64,000 nucleotides of DNA from Bisporella sp. PMI_857 (Eukaryota > Ascomycota > Leotiomycetes > Helotiales > Helotiaceae): positions 248,001-312,000 of the forward strand of contig JAJSPD010000035.1 of NCBI GenBank assembly GCA_021307315.1. The letters are read 5' to 3'. The translations under genes were made by a program, and so were the position numbers. A model generated the notes under the pieces. It was not told the DNA's origin. It saw nothing but the letters and a program-made list of their open reading frames with translations, and ran no database searches. This document shows, piece after piece, positions 1 to 10,130 of the stretch; positions within the stretch are counted from its first letter, which is position 1; each line of letters begins with the position of its first letter.

Positions 1-1
1 C

Positions 2-1038
2 ACCAATATGATCTACCTGGCAATTCGCTTCACTGTTGCCAATGGAGACTCGGCTCCATTCGTCGGGCACAACGCGATTCTTCGCTGGTCTGCGCTCCAA
101 GAAGTCAGCTTCTACGAAGATGACATGGAAAAGTTCTGGTCCGAGTCCCACGTTTCTGAAGATTTCGACATGTCTCTACGACTTCAATGTGCTGGTTACA
201 TCATTCGCCTTGCGTCATATTTCGGAGAAGGCTTTAAAGAAGGCGTATCCCTTACTGTTTACGATGAGCTGAATAGATGGGAGAAATATGCCTATGGATG
301 CAACGAACTGCTCTTCCACCCACTCAAGTACTGGCTAACACGCGGGCCCTTCACACCAATCTTCAAGAAATTTGTCTTTTCTACCATGCGGTTAAGTTCA
401 AAGATAAGTATTATGGCTTATATCGGGACATACTATGCCATCGGCGCCGCCTGGATCTTGACAATTCTCAATTTCATCCTCGTCGGTTTCTGGAACGTCC
501 TTCTTGATCACTACTACCTCGATTCCTTCAAGGTATATTTTTCTCTGGTTTTTGTCTTTAGCGGCCTCGGAAATATCGCCCTGCCTTTCGTACGATATCG
601 GCTCCACGAAGCAAACCTGTTCTATGCGCGTCAGTCTCGCCCGGCTCCCCTACACTGCCTCAGCTAACCATATTCACAGTCTACGGCAATTTCAAATGGC
701 TGATCCTCATGTCCATCTTCCTAGGCGGCCTCTCCATCCACGTGTCGCAAGCGCTCCTCTGCCACTTCTTCTCCATCGACATGAGCTGGGGAGCCACGGC
801 CAAGGAAGTTGAGAACGTCGGTTTCGGCGAAGCGCTTCTGAGGGTCTTCTGGAGGTTCAAATACAGCTTCCTCATCTGCTTCGCATGCACTGCTGCGATA
901 TTATACTGCCGCTTCTGCCTGCCGTGGAATTGGCTGATCAATGATTTCGTGGCCATCTTTCCTCTTTCTAGCGTCATCTGTAGCCATATCGCCCTGCCGA
1001 TCGTCTTGAACCCGCAACTTATGATGTTCTCGTTCTAG
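2..1038 (+). CDS. Family 2 glycosyltransferase, 3' part (5' end outside window)
   Basis: Processive-type membrane glycosyltransferase (GT2) of the fungal cellulose/chitin-synthase-like kind; sugar donor and polymer unknown. The frame is open from the first base, so the gene begins upstream. Seen in order: a PFVGHNAILRW segment, the acceptor-side SEDFDMSLRLQ motif, an LNRWEKYAYGCNEL segment where the family has its Q/R-x-x-R-W motif, then several membrane helices ending in MMFSF. One intron of 50 nt (630-679) is supported because donor GTCAGT and acceptor CACAG join NLFYA to LYGNFKW in frame. Exons are 2-629 and 680-1038. The translation closely resembles fungal proteins usually annotated only as glycosyltransferase family 2. 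Family is secure, substrate is not. Confidence 0.85.
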
Positions 1039-1290
1039 TTGTCAGAGCCCAGTGCATACTGGATATCAATGCATTAAAGGCGTTGTCGTTGGTTGTAGTA
1101 GCTGACGGGGCATGTGAATTTAGAATATTTCTCTTCTTGTAAGGTAGACTCAGTGAAAAGATCTTTAAATTGGGAGGAAACGTTTTTCAAGATGAAGCTT
1201 TATATAGATACTAGTATGCGTGGTCTTTGTTGTTTACATTATTCTTAAAATGGTTCAGACAACATGAAATAATTTGTTCCCGAAATACAT

Positions 1291-4200
1291 TCAGACATAA
1301 GCCGAATAATCTTCCTCGCTCTCCAGATCGGGCCCCTCTATCATGGCCTGCACGCTCCCTACACCTTTCATCCCCGTATCTACACTCGTTGGGCTCTTGC
1401 CATGCCCCCTAACAATCCTGGCATTGCCGGCAGTACCCATCAATGGCGAACTGGTAGGGCCTAATATCGACGGGTTAGAAGCTCCAGCCGCTACGCCGGC
1501 TTTTGATGTCCCGGGCCCATCACTTTCGGCAGGCCTCTCACCATTCGAAACGATGGTCAGCTGGCTCGACTCGGAGCCGTAATTCTGCATCTTCGGCCGG
1601 GCCCCGGGGATGTAGTCGGCGGCGTTGGCCCGGCTGTTACGCCGCGAGTCGTGGTGAGTCTCCCAGCTCCCGTCGGAGCAGTTATCCGGCAGGAAATCCT
1701 CATACTCGTCCTCCGCATCCTGCATCTCCGTGTCGCCGTCGCCGTCGCGCTGAAGCCGCTGCATCGACTGCATGGAGGGGCTTGCCGACTCGAAACGGCT
1801 ATCCCTCGAGGCCGTGGACCTCATGCTGGTTTTTGTGTTGTTGCGCGAGACGTGGTGTTGCAGATATGATTTCAGCTGCTTCGTGCTCTCGCGGGTCGAC
1901 GAGTAGCTCAGGCCCGGGGCATGCCGGGAGGTGACGGGCTCCTCGTTCGTGGGATCCACGTGCTGGTCGCTCAAGCTGGCGCTCGATCGGTCTTCTGCGA
2001 TGGTCGGAGAGTCTATTGCTGAGTTTCTTATCGTCTTTGGGGACTTCCTGGACACCACGGACTCCGTTCTTCCGCTGAAAAACGGCGTCGACCCGATGAT
2101 CCGTCGGCTTATTGGCCGCGAGTGTGGTCGTTGCTCGGTATTCTGCGGCGATGTATGACTCAGGTGGGCAGAGTTTCGTGGATGTAGGATTTCCGTGGCC
2201 TCAGTAACATTTGTTGAGTTGCTGCCGGTGCTAGGTAGGCCACGCTCATTAGGATCCATGGTAAGCCACGTCCTGGAGTCTCGACGAAGTCCGTGACTTG
2301 TCGCCCAATCCTGGCCATGGCCTATACTCCTTCTTTTGAACGTTCCGCTAATTATCGAATCTATTGATTCTCGACTTCCATGCCCGATTCCGCTCCTTGT
2401 CCGATCTAATGGCGACATGAGTTTGGAATTTCGTCTTACTGCCTTGGGTGGTGTCGGCGATTGGATGGGTGATGAGTCGGTCTCCTGTTTTTCTGTAGTA
2501 TCTCCTTTTTTCGGTAGGGCACTGAAATTGGCCAGAGGCATTGTTGAAAAATTGCTATCTTTCAGATTCAGTATTGGCGACGTTGCTTGGCCGCTAGACG
2601 CAAAACTATCACGTTGTTGAGGTTGGTCGATGGTCCAAACACGTCCGGAACGTCGCTTATGCCCTTTCCTCGAGTAATTCGAGTACGTTCGGGAGGTTCG
2701 CTGCGTTGAGGCCTGGATGGAATTCGCTCGTGATGGCATTGCCAGGTATGAATTATCTTGAGTATATCTCCAGTTGGCACTGCTTTCGGACCTAGGTAAA
2801 GCATTGTCGGAGTTTGCTCGAGTCCTACTTGCCAAATTTCCAGACGTTGTGGTCCTTGACATCGAAGGGCCAGACATAGAAGACACCCCAGAAAAAGTCA
2901 GAGATCTCCGAAGGCGATTATCAACATTGCTTCGTGTGCTTCGTCTACTAAGATCTCCTGAGTACACAGATGATCTGTTATCCACACCAAATCCAGATGT
3001 ATCTAGCCGAAGGGGAGGTGGAAGAGCTGTAGGAGCTGGTTTTTGAACTTCTGCAGTCATTTCGTCCGACTCGAGCGGCGCAGATATATTCATCTCAGGA
3101 TTCTTTTCTTGATCTGGTTCACCAACTCGCTTCCGGCGCCGACAGCAAAAGAATATCAAAAACAGCGCTAGTGCTAATAAGACAGAGCATCCGACAACAA
3201 TACCAATGATTTCTCCTGTACTAAGGTTTTCGTGTGTCACATCGGTGTTATCTGTGGTAGTCGATGAAGCACCCGTTGTCCCAGATGGAGATGATTGAGC
3301 CGTTGTCGACGAATCTGCGGAGATTGCGAGATTGAAGGACTGAGAATTTGAATTCTGCGTAGATTTCGATATGGCTTGCATATTCAGGTTGACCTGGCCA
3401 ACCTGGGCAGTTGATGGAACGTCTCCCGATAAGTTGAAAGTTTGCGAATCAAAGTGCAGCCAAGAAATTGAGCTGTCAAATACCAATTTCATGTCAATGT
3501 CGGATTTGTTGCGGAGATAGGTGCTCAAATCGTACGAAAAGAAAGATCCAGTGGAAGCGTTCAGCGTTCCGACCTCTGAGGTAAATATGGTTAAGGCAAT
3601 ATCCACAAAGATTACTGCTTTGGTGGTATCCCCATATACATCGGTGGCTTGAACCGTTATATTGGTCGGAATGGCATCCTCAGAAGGTGTTCCACTTAAG
3701 AGATATGTGGAATTATCGAAGGATAGCCATGATGGCCCTTGCATGTCTATTGATGCTACCACGGATGACGTAGCTGGCTGGCTGTCTATCTCGAGGTTAT
3801 TTGCAAGACTGTCAAACGTTCCTTCTATACCTGCAGTGAAATTTGCAGTCATACTTGAATTCTTGAAGGCGAAAAGGTGGACTCCAACCTCAATATCGAA
3901 AGATACTGTGGCGCCCGAAAATCCTGCCACATCAGAGGCAATCACCTTCACACCAAACTGCTGAGGTGGTTGTATGAGAGACGCATAGTCTGGAGTCTGG
4001 CCACTGAATGTGAATGAAGCCTGATCAAACGTTATCCATGAAGGTAGAGGTGTATTATCGGCGGTCACTGCGTAGTAGGTGAGTTTTGAGCTTCCATCAC
4101 CAACACGAAATGTTTCAGGGTCCATGCTGAATTTGAATGGAGATGAGGGGTGGTAAAGAACTTTTGAGGGTAGTGAGAATAGACCGAAAGATGGAAGTTG

Positions 4201-4584
4201 TGATGCTAGCGGGACATTGACTATTGGAGCAGGATCTTCAGAAACCACGATTGTTGCGTTTAAGGTAGTCGATCCTGATTCATCTTCCGCAGTGATGCCA
4301 ATACTAACTCCAGCAACTTTCCCAGCCTCAAAATCATCGGCGGACGGTGTACCCGATAGCGTGCGAGTATTGCTATTAAGTGAAAGCCAGTTAGGTGCCG
4401 CTGTGAGATAATATTTGAGAGGAAGTGTCGAAGTAAAAGTTGAACTGGAAAAGGTGTACTGGAAAGGTTGGCCTACTCGTGCGACCGGAGGCACCTGTGA
4501 GTTCAAAGGGAAGGTAATAGTTGGTGCAGCTTGAGCGACTATTACTAGCAAGGCGAATATAGGATAGATATTAAGTGCGGCCAT
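1291..4584 (-). CDS. AXL2: Axl2-like transmembrane polarity protein with four cadherin-type (CADG) repeats
   Basis: Type I plasma-membrane protein of 1,097 residues in one exon. A signal peptide (about 1-20, ending AQA) precedes four dystroglycan/cadherin-like repeats. Each is marked by the pattern P/S-W-L/I-x-F/L...L/F-S-G-x-x-P near residues 65-80, 182-198, 284-300 and 374-390. A Ser/Thr-rich stalk follows, then one membrane helix (about 458-480) and a basic CCRRRKR stop-transfer. The roughly 600-residue cytoplasmic tail is Ser/Arg-rich and disordered. Yeast Axl2 marks axial bud sites and binds septins; filamentous homologues act in septation and conidiation. The shared topology supports orthology, but the tail shares little with yeast. 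It converges on the glycosyltransferase gene, with 252 bp between the stop codons. Confidence 0.85.
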   Translation of the reverse strand: MAALNIYPIFALLVIVAQAAPTITFPLNSQVPPVARVGQPFQYTFSSSTFTSTLPLKYYLTAAPNWLSLNSNTRTLSGTPSADDFEAGKVAGVSIGITAEDESGSTTLNATIVVSEDPAPIVNVPLASQLPSFGLFSLPSKVLYHPSSPFKFSMDPETFRVGDGSSKLTYYAVTADNTPLPSWITFDQASFTFSGQTPDYASLIQPPQQFGVKVIASDVAGFSGATVSFDIEVGVHLFAFKNSSMTANFTAGIEGTFDSLANNLEIDSQPATSSVVASIDMQGPSWLSFDNSTYLLSGTPSEDAIPTNITVQATDVYGDTTKAVIFVDIALTIFTSEVGTLNASTGSFFSYDLSTYLRNKSDIDMKLVFDSSISWLHFDSQTFNLSGDVPSTAQVGQVNLNMQAISKSTQNSNSQSFNLAISADSSTTAQSSPSGTTGASSTTTDNTDVTHENLSTGEIIGIVVGCSVLLALALFLIFFCCRRRKRVGEPDQEKNPEMNISAPLESDEMTAEVQKPAPTALPPPLRLDTSGFGVDNRSSVYSGDLSRRSTRSNVDNRLRRSLTFSGVSSMSGPSMSRTTTSGNLASRTRANSDNALPRSESSANWRYTQDNSYLAMPSRANSIQASTQRTSRTYSNYSRKGHKRRSGRVWTIDQPQQRDSFASSGQATSPILNLKDSNFSTMPLANFSALPKKGDTTEKQETDSSPIQSPTPPKAVRRNSKLMSPLDRTRSGIGHGSRESIDSIISGTFKRRSIGHGQDWATSHGLRRDSRTWLTMDPNERGLPSTGSNSTNVTEATEILHPRNSAHLSHTSPQNTEQRPHSRPISRRIIGSTPFFSGRTESVVSRKSPKTIRNSAIDSPTIAEDRSSASLSDQHVDPTNEEPVTSRHAPGLSYSSTRESTKQLKSYLQHHVSRNNTKTSMRSTASRDSRFESASPSMQSMQRLQRDGDGDTEMQDAEDEYEDFLPDNCSDGSWETHHDSRRNSRANAADYIPGARPKMQNYGSESSQLTIVSNGERPAESDGPGTSKAGVAAGASNPSILGPTSSPLMGTAGNARIVRGHGKSPTSVDTGMKGVGSVQAMIEGPDLESEEDYSAYV

Positions 4585-5446
4585 CTTGCGATGAGAGCTC
4601 AGCTTGCTGACCAGAAGACCTGAATATATTATCGTCCACGTTGATAGAAAAGTTCAAGGCCTCAACAACATGGCATTGACATGATGGGAAAATGCGGTAT
4701 ACTGTGGAAAGATGCGCCTAATACTAGATAGGGAGAACATAACCATCATGCAGAAATTAGAGGGCGCAGTGGAAGTATGCTTATCGAGTAATATTGCCTT
4801 GCGTTGGAATGGAGGGGTATCAAGAGTTTCAAACGTAAGGGATGAGGGCAGCCAGCTCCTGTATTGCGGAATATGGAATAAACGTATTCATCGCAACTAC
4901 CTGAACGTAAATTGCTGGAGGGCATGTCTTGTAGAGGCTGATAACGAGCTTACCACACTCAGGAATTCTTCGCCCAGCCACCTACATGTAAATACTAATA
5001 TCTTCCATCCATACACCGCGCACGAGCGAAGTGATTATGGCTTAAAGTTCTCTATATTCTAAGTATTGATTACATTGGAAAGGGATAGAATCAAGCTACT
5101 ATACTTTTGGTACAGTGATCCATGATCAAAAGCCCTCCGTTTAAAGTGATTTTGGAAGCGAAGTGACCACCGCAGGAGTTTTGAGAATGTCCTTGATTAC
5201 TTAGGACATCAAATATTGAAAAGAGGTAGCCCTGTGACATGTTGGTATAGGGCACAGGGAGCGATAGAAGGCCGCAAAACGTTTTCTAGGGATGAGGAAA
5301 GCGAAGAAAGGGTGATTAGGTTGCCGAGCCGAAGCCACCCGCACTTCCGGGTAATAATATTTTAACCGAAGCGGCCGCTTCCGACATCCTTTTGTCTTAC
5401 TGTCTGTGTTATGCCTCCAACTACTCAGGGAGTTACCGTCTAAAAA
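4585..5446. promoter_or_regulatory. Divergent intergenic region between AXL2-like and EFM6-like genes
   Basis: 862 bp between two divergent start codons, so it should contain both promoters. A 116-codon open frame at 4712-5062 (+) has no recognisable similarity and reads like chance. No repeats or RNA genes seen. Confidence 0.4.
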
Positions 5447-6258
5447 ATGTTATCACGTTCACCATCTCCAGAGTTCTCTCCCCTCTCTATTGGGGAAGAT
5501 TTCACTCCTCTACCAGTTTACAAACAGGCATCTACAACATTGATTGACTTCTCCTCGCTACTGGAACCTCCATTGCAACTCCATGAAGATCTGAAATCAG
5601 GCTGTGGAGGGCAGTTATGGCCAGCGGGAATGGTGTTAGCAGAGCATATGCTGAGGTACCAGAAGAGGACCTTGAAAGAAGCAAGAATGTATTGATCAAC
5701 CCTCTCCGGTTCTAGCCATCACCAACTGATCTGGTATTCCATAGCCTTGAGCTCGGTGCTGGTGGGGGCTTGGTTGGTCTAGGAGTAGCTCTTGGTTGTC
5801 CTGTTGATAGTATTGTCTACGTCACGGATCAGGAGAATATGCTTTCCTTGATGAGCCAGAATATCAAGCTGAACAATTTGGAGTCGCGAGTAGCCCCTTT
5901 AGTTCTAGACTGGTAAAATTGCATCTACCTCATTGATTACAGTTTGCGACACTAACAAAATTCTAGGGGTGAACCATTACCAGACGAGATATTGAAGCAA
6001 AAGCCAAACATTATTCTTGCAGCTGATTGTGTGTATTTTGAACCCGCCTTCCCCTTACTTCTGAAAACCTTGGATGAGCTTCTCGAGCTCTGCCCGGATG
6101 CCGTCATCTATTTCTGCTTCAAGAAACGCAGAAGGGCAGACATGCAATTTATGAAGAGTTCTAGAAAGAAGTTCATCGTTGAAGAGGTTGAGGATTCAGA
6201 ACGTCCAACGTTTTCGAGGGAAGGTCTATTTTTGTATACTTTCAGACGGAAACAATGA
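5447..6258 (+). CDS. EFM6: Protein-lysine N-methyltransferase, Efm6-like
   Basis: Class I (seven-beta-strand, family 16) SAM-dependent methyltransferase of 233 residues. Yeast Efm6 methylates translation elongation factor eEF1A. Three exons: 5447-5688, 5745-5912, 5967-6258. The splices restore the SAM-binding motif ILELGAGGGLVGL and the VLDWGEPLP segment, and ACTAAC sits just before the second acceptor. Further marks are the family D-x-x-Y motif in ILAADCVYFEPAFPLL and the conserved FCFKKRRRAD segment near the C-terminus. Length is close to yeast Efm6 (about 246). It ends 59 bp from the convergent SHB17-like stop. Fold and family are secure; the eEF1A target is inferred from yeast. Confidence 0.85.
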
Positions 6259-6317
6259 ACAAGCAAAGAGTCTAGCTTAGAAATCTACTTTCGGTGTGTC
6301 AGATTCATTAGGAGGCA

Positions 6318-7100
6318 TTACTCAGTGCCAATATTTACGCCAAGCAAGAAAGCAGGCTCGTCAATTTTGTGATGCTCATAGCTCAGCACGCCTACAGCTC
6401 CTGGTTCCAGCATCATCGGAAGGGCCCGTCCTAATTCGAAACCGATCCACCGCTTTGCGAAAGCTCGCAATATGTGGCCATGTGCTATCAACACAACATC
6501 TACACCTTTCTCGCCATGCATATATGGCCCTTGGATTTCTCTAATATTCTTGATAACCCGGTCGAGTCTGCTGGAAACTTCTTCCGCAGTCTCTCCATTC
6601 TCGCAGCCATCAAGCCAGATATTCCATGGGCGCTCAGTGTCCAGGCCCCGCTCCTTTCGACCCGCTCGAATCTGTGCGGTGAGCAGACCTTCATACGCTC
6701 CATACTCCCATTCTCGAATATCTTCTGTAATTTCATGCTTTGGTTCCAACTCTTTCTGTGAGGCACCATCAAAGAGTAGCTCGTACGTTCGGCGCGCACG
6801 AGTCCGAGGGCTTATGTATACATGGCCGACCCTCGCAGGGTCAATAAGCTTTCCTGTCCCAACAACCTTGCTCGCAGATGAGGCGACCTGGCGCTCACCA
6901 TTTGGTGTTAAAGGGATGTCACTTCTACCTGTGTAGCGGCCAGAGATTGTCCACTCGGTTTCACCTGCCAACAGTCAGTACTTGAGAGAATGAATTTGAG
7001 TTTACTTGATTTACCTCACGGATTGGTTGAGGAACTCAAATCTAACCTTACCATGTCGAACCAGAAACACTCTGGGTATGCCAGCATCTTTGTCGGGCAT
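6318..7100 (-). CDS. SHB17: Sedoheptulose-1,7-bisphosphatase, Shb17-like
   Basis: Histidine-phosphatase (phosphoglycerate-mutase fold) enzyme of 231 residues. It hydrolyses sedoheptulose 1,7-bisphosphate in riboneogenesis, feeding the non-oxidative pentose phosphate pathway. Two exons, 7052-7100 and 6318-6964. The 87-nt intron falls inside the catalytic RHG motif (residues 15-17), and splicing gives VFLVRHGETEW. Other family marks are SPRTRARRT, IREWEYGAYEGL, ERPWNIWLDGCENGE and the second catalytic histidine in LIAHGHILRAF (about 177-180). The GCENGE and REWEYG segments are characteristic of yeast Shb17 among its relatives. Open frame upstream of the start is discussed in the findings. Confidence 0.9.
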
Positions 7101-8321
7101 CTTGAGAGAATTCGGGGGTTGAACCACCCAATTGTGGCTTTGGATAGTTCTGTCTGTGAATAAAAAATATGGCAATGGGGAAACTTATCTTCGACGATTC
7201 TAAGTCAATGGAAGTAGTGGGGCAGCCAAGCCCCGCAAGGCTAAGGTGCTGCCCACTTCCGGCAGAGACAAGGCTGGGCAGATTCAACTTGTTGTTGAGT
7301 ATGTCAGCCGGTTCCGTGAAGTATTCATCGGTGGAAAGAATATCATCATCTGTACCAAAATCATCATCGATCTCAAGAGTTGCCCGCCATTTTTGTCATC
7401 CGCATGTGAAAGCTTTGGCTTCGGTCCTCCTTCAAGTGTTCGTCAGAAAACCTCCGCTTTTCTATCAGGTGCTAAGTATGATAACACACTATTCATAATA
7501 CACATCTCGTCAAGAGTTTGCTCATCTACTTGGCGTGATTGAATACTCACCGAATTATCTTGGTAATCGAAGCCAGGACAGAGGGTCTTGTCTCCACAAC
7601 ATGCATTTTACTTAACAATTACAACAATAACTTGAAACTCAGTCATATAGTTTACCAATTTTTATTTGCAATGCATATATATATTAAAAGAAGAGTTACA
7701 CTCTCCCGACCTTTTTTGCAAAGCGTACAGCTTGATTCGTTGCATCTAGGGCCGTTTTTGGGGGGGGGGGGGGGGGGGGGGTTTGGAACCTACTAGTATC
7801 CCTATGCCAAAATTATTATGTGGTGCTTTCTTAAGTTCTAAGAATTTGACTGTGTTTCTCTTCTCTCCGAGCATCTTCTGCAAACTTCGTATTATTATCA
7901 TACAAGATATCTGCGGTTCCCCTCTGCACATATAACGGTACTTTGGTATAAATTCGTTGTTTGGCGAGGAGATATAACTGAGATGGAGTAAAAATTAACT
8001 TGTTTGCAAGATGCTATATATAAAATACGGCAAAGTGTCGATTTAAGGCCAGTCACTTACAGATGGTTGATTGTTGCTTGACCAATTTGGTGGAGTGTAG
8101 GCGCCCCGCCGCCAACCCAAAAAAAAGTTGGAAAATTGTCAGGGACATAGTCGGTCTTGAAATTTTGATGGTTGTTGATCTCCTCTAGCTTGGCTATAAG
8201 ACTAACCAAAGGACTCCAGAGAAGCGCAGCCCGCAGCAGCAGTATCGCACTATTCTCTTCAGAAAAGTATCACAACATCTTAATAACGAGATTAGCGCCG
8301 GTAGATTCTTCCAACAATACC
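7101..8321. other. Gene-free stretch upstream of SHB17-like gene
   Basis: Contains the SHB17 leader and promoter. A minus-strand frame stays open from 7395 down to 7048 and is acidic at first (EIDDDFGTDDDIL), but has no ATG, no clear splice partner and no known match. A 22-base G tract lies at 7760-7781. Nothing else recognisable. Confidence 0.4.
7760..7781 (+). repeat. Poly-G tract (22 nt)
   Basis: An uninterrupted run of 22 G on the plus strand. It is the longest of several G runs in the window. Confidence 0.95.
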
Positions 8322-8753
8322 TCATTTTGAGGCTAGACTTTCACAACAATCTAAAGTATTGCTTAGGACTTTTATACCCAAACCGCTCTCGGTTTGTCGT
8401 GCACCGATGGTCACCGGGTGGATCACGAGGTCTTTGTCGACGATGTCGCGATATGGAGACGACCTCGCAACAGATGGCAGTTCGATCACAATAAAGCGTT
8501 CTTTTTCCATACCTGGTTTGAAAGACTTAGCCGTGGGAAATTCAATAACTGTGCAATAGCGCCAGTAGGAGCTAAAGACCATGGTGCAAACTGCTTGGTG
8601 ATACGTCCATTTCGGGTGTTGGCGAAGGCCCTTAGGAATAAAGTACAGAAGGAAAGCAAGGGAACGAACTCGGGAAGTAGTGATCGTCCAAGTTGTATAG
8701 AGAATCTTGAAGGGTTGGCGGGTGAAGAGAGGCTTCAGGACGGGATTCGATGA
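8322..8753 (-). pseudogene. Remnant of an alpha/beta-hydrolase (Abhydrolase_3-type esterase) N-terminus
   Basis: Reading the minus strand from about 8753 gives one frame with QPFKILYTTW, IPKGLRQHPKWTYHQAV, then FKPGMEKERFIVI. This order matches the start of fungal alpha/beta-hydrolase-3 esterases, where a membrane-proximal helix and a RQHPxWTYRQA segment precede the hydrolase core. The nucleophile elbow (GxSxG) and oxyanion (HGGG) motifs are absent. The frame stops at 8322 after unrelated sequence, and no credible start codon precedes the conserved part. The 86-codon ATG frame at 8322-8582 is only its tail. I infer a truncated, dead copy. Confidence 0.55.
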
Positions 8754-9824
8754 TGCAAAGACCGCTATTGTATCTGGCTTTCTTGATATCTCGTGTATGC
8801 GACTTGATTTCTGTAGTCGCTGACTACCAAACAGGTAGCCGCAATCGAGGTTCGTAAGCTCCTAACCATAGAAATCTAAGATTCCGGTAGCCAGGTGAGC
8901 AACTTCTCTAAAAATTTCGATTTCGTGTTAGCAGTAACGTAGACATATCTCAATTACGAACCTCGCAGTGCGTTTTGAGGATAGGAGACTAGGTTACCAT
9001 ACCCTTTTGTACGAACAATTGCGGCAGCGTAAGGCTGGACTTGGGGTAGCAAGTCCAGAAGCCGATATTGGTGTTGAGAAATATAGATTCGTTGGTAAGT
9101 AGGTTAGATCGTGGTCGTTGTAGTTGGAGCTTACCCTTGTTGTCTCTAAGCTACAGTAACCTCGTATGTAAACTAAGCGAATGCGGAAAGGGATGGCGAC
9201 CGCCCTGCAATACTGATCAGTAGGCTTCAGTATATCTGGCACTACAGAACCAGTACTTGCTCCACTGGGTACACCCAGGCTACTTCGAAAAAGCCAGCTT
9301 AACAGATTTTTAAACATGCAACTATATTTTAATACGCAATATACGTTTGCGGTACAACTTTTTTTATATATCATGTAATTAACTGCTTTTTATTTAAAAA
9401 GATTTTTTTTCTTTGTTTTTAATTTTTAATTTTTAATTTAAAGCAAGCATTTTTACTGTTGGCTTTTAAAAGTCGAAAATAGTTTGTTCTTACAGTTTAT
9501 CTAGTAAAAATTTATTCGACTATACTGCTAGAGTTGAGATAAGGATGACCTCACGTTTTTGTAGTAAGCACAAGGAAACCTATATAGCCTTTCAAAATAT
9601 TGCTGACAAAGCCTTGTTTTTTCGACCGGGTGGCAAGGCTGTTCAGGAGCAGGGTTTTGAGTTCGACACACACATGGTTGTACATCTTCTTCACTGAAAA
9701 GGAAGGAAAACCTTATGAAATGAGACTGCATCCTGCTTCTAACCACCGAGCTCCCACCGAGCCATCAGCTACATGCAATTCCCTCTATTCAACGATATCA
9801 CACCCCACAGACCCACGGATACTT
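8754..9824. other. Gene-free AT-rich stretch
   Basis: Holds a strongly A/T-biased patch near 9355-9450 with TTTTTAATTTTTAATT-like runs. A 126-codon minus-strand frame at 8994-9374 has no recognisable domain and is probably chance or relic. Confidence 0.4.
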
Positions 9825-10130
9825 TCACTCGCTAGATGGGGCAACAATCTCACCGCCATGCAGGAGTTCAACAACATGAGTGTCACCCTGGTCTGATCTA
9901 TACTTCTTCTCCTGAAACACAACTACATTAACCCTCAGCCAATCTCTTAGAAGGTCATTTCCGGTGGAAAACCTTTCGCCGTTCATATCCGCAGAAACAA
10001 AAAGCCACGAATTCACGAGGTGATATTGTTGGAGAATTGCGCTGAGTGTACCCCCGACATTTGTAACAAGTTTCGGGCCCTTCTCTTCATCATTGAGAGT
10101 CAGAGAACCGAAGTGAGCCAGGAACCCCAT
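9825..10130 (-). CDS. Small hypothetical protein (101 aa)
   Basis: An intact ATG frame coding 101 residues with balanced, protein-like composition: MGFLAHFGSLTLNDEEKG at the start, LVNSWLFVSADMNGERF in the middle and THVVELLHGGEIVAPSSE at the end. No signal peptide or membrane helix. I do not recognise the family. It sits alone in a gene-poor region with broken genes on both sides, so it may be a surviving exon of a decayed gene or a lineage-specific small gene. A second 75-codon minus frame (10151-10378) lies just upstream but has Ser/Tyr-rich composition, and no convincing splice joins them. Confidence 0.3.
   Translation of the reverse strand: MGFLAHFGSLTLNDEEKGPKLVTNVGGTLSAILQQYHLVNSWLFVSADMNGERFSTGNDLLRDWLRVNVVVFQEKKYRSDQGDTHVVELLHGGEIVAPSSE

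Noticed and set aside
1343..3046. Series of open frames antisense to the AXL2-like gene
   Set aside because: They are shadows of a strongly coding minus-strand frame and contain no domain.
8394..8753. 119-codon plus-strand frame
   Set aside because: The opposite strand carries recognisable esterase sequence, so this is its antisense shadow.
9355..9450. AT-rich patch as an LTR or replication origin
   Set aside because: No terminal repeats, no tRNA primer site and no conserved origin motif that could be supported.
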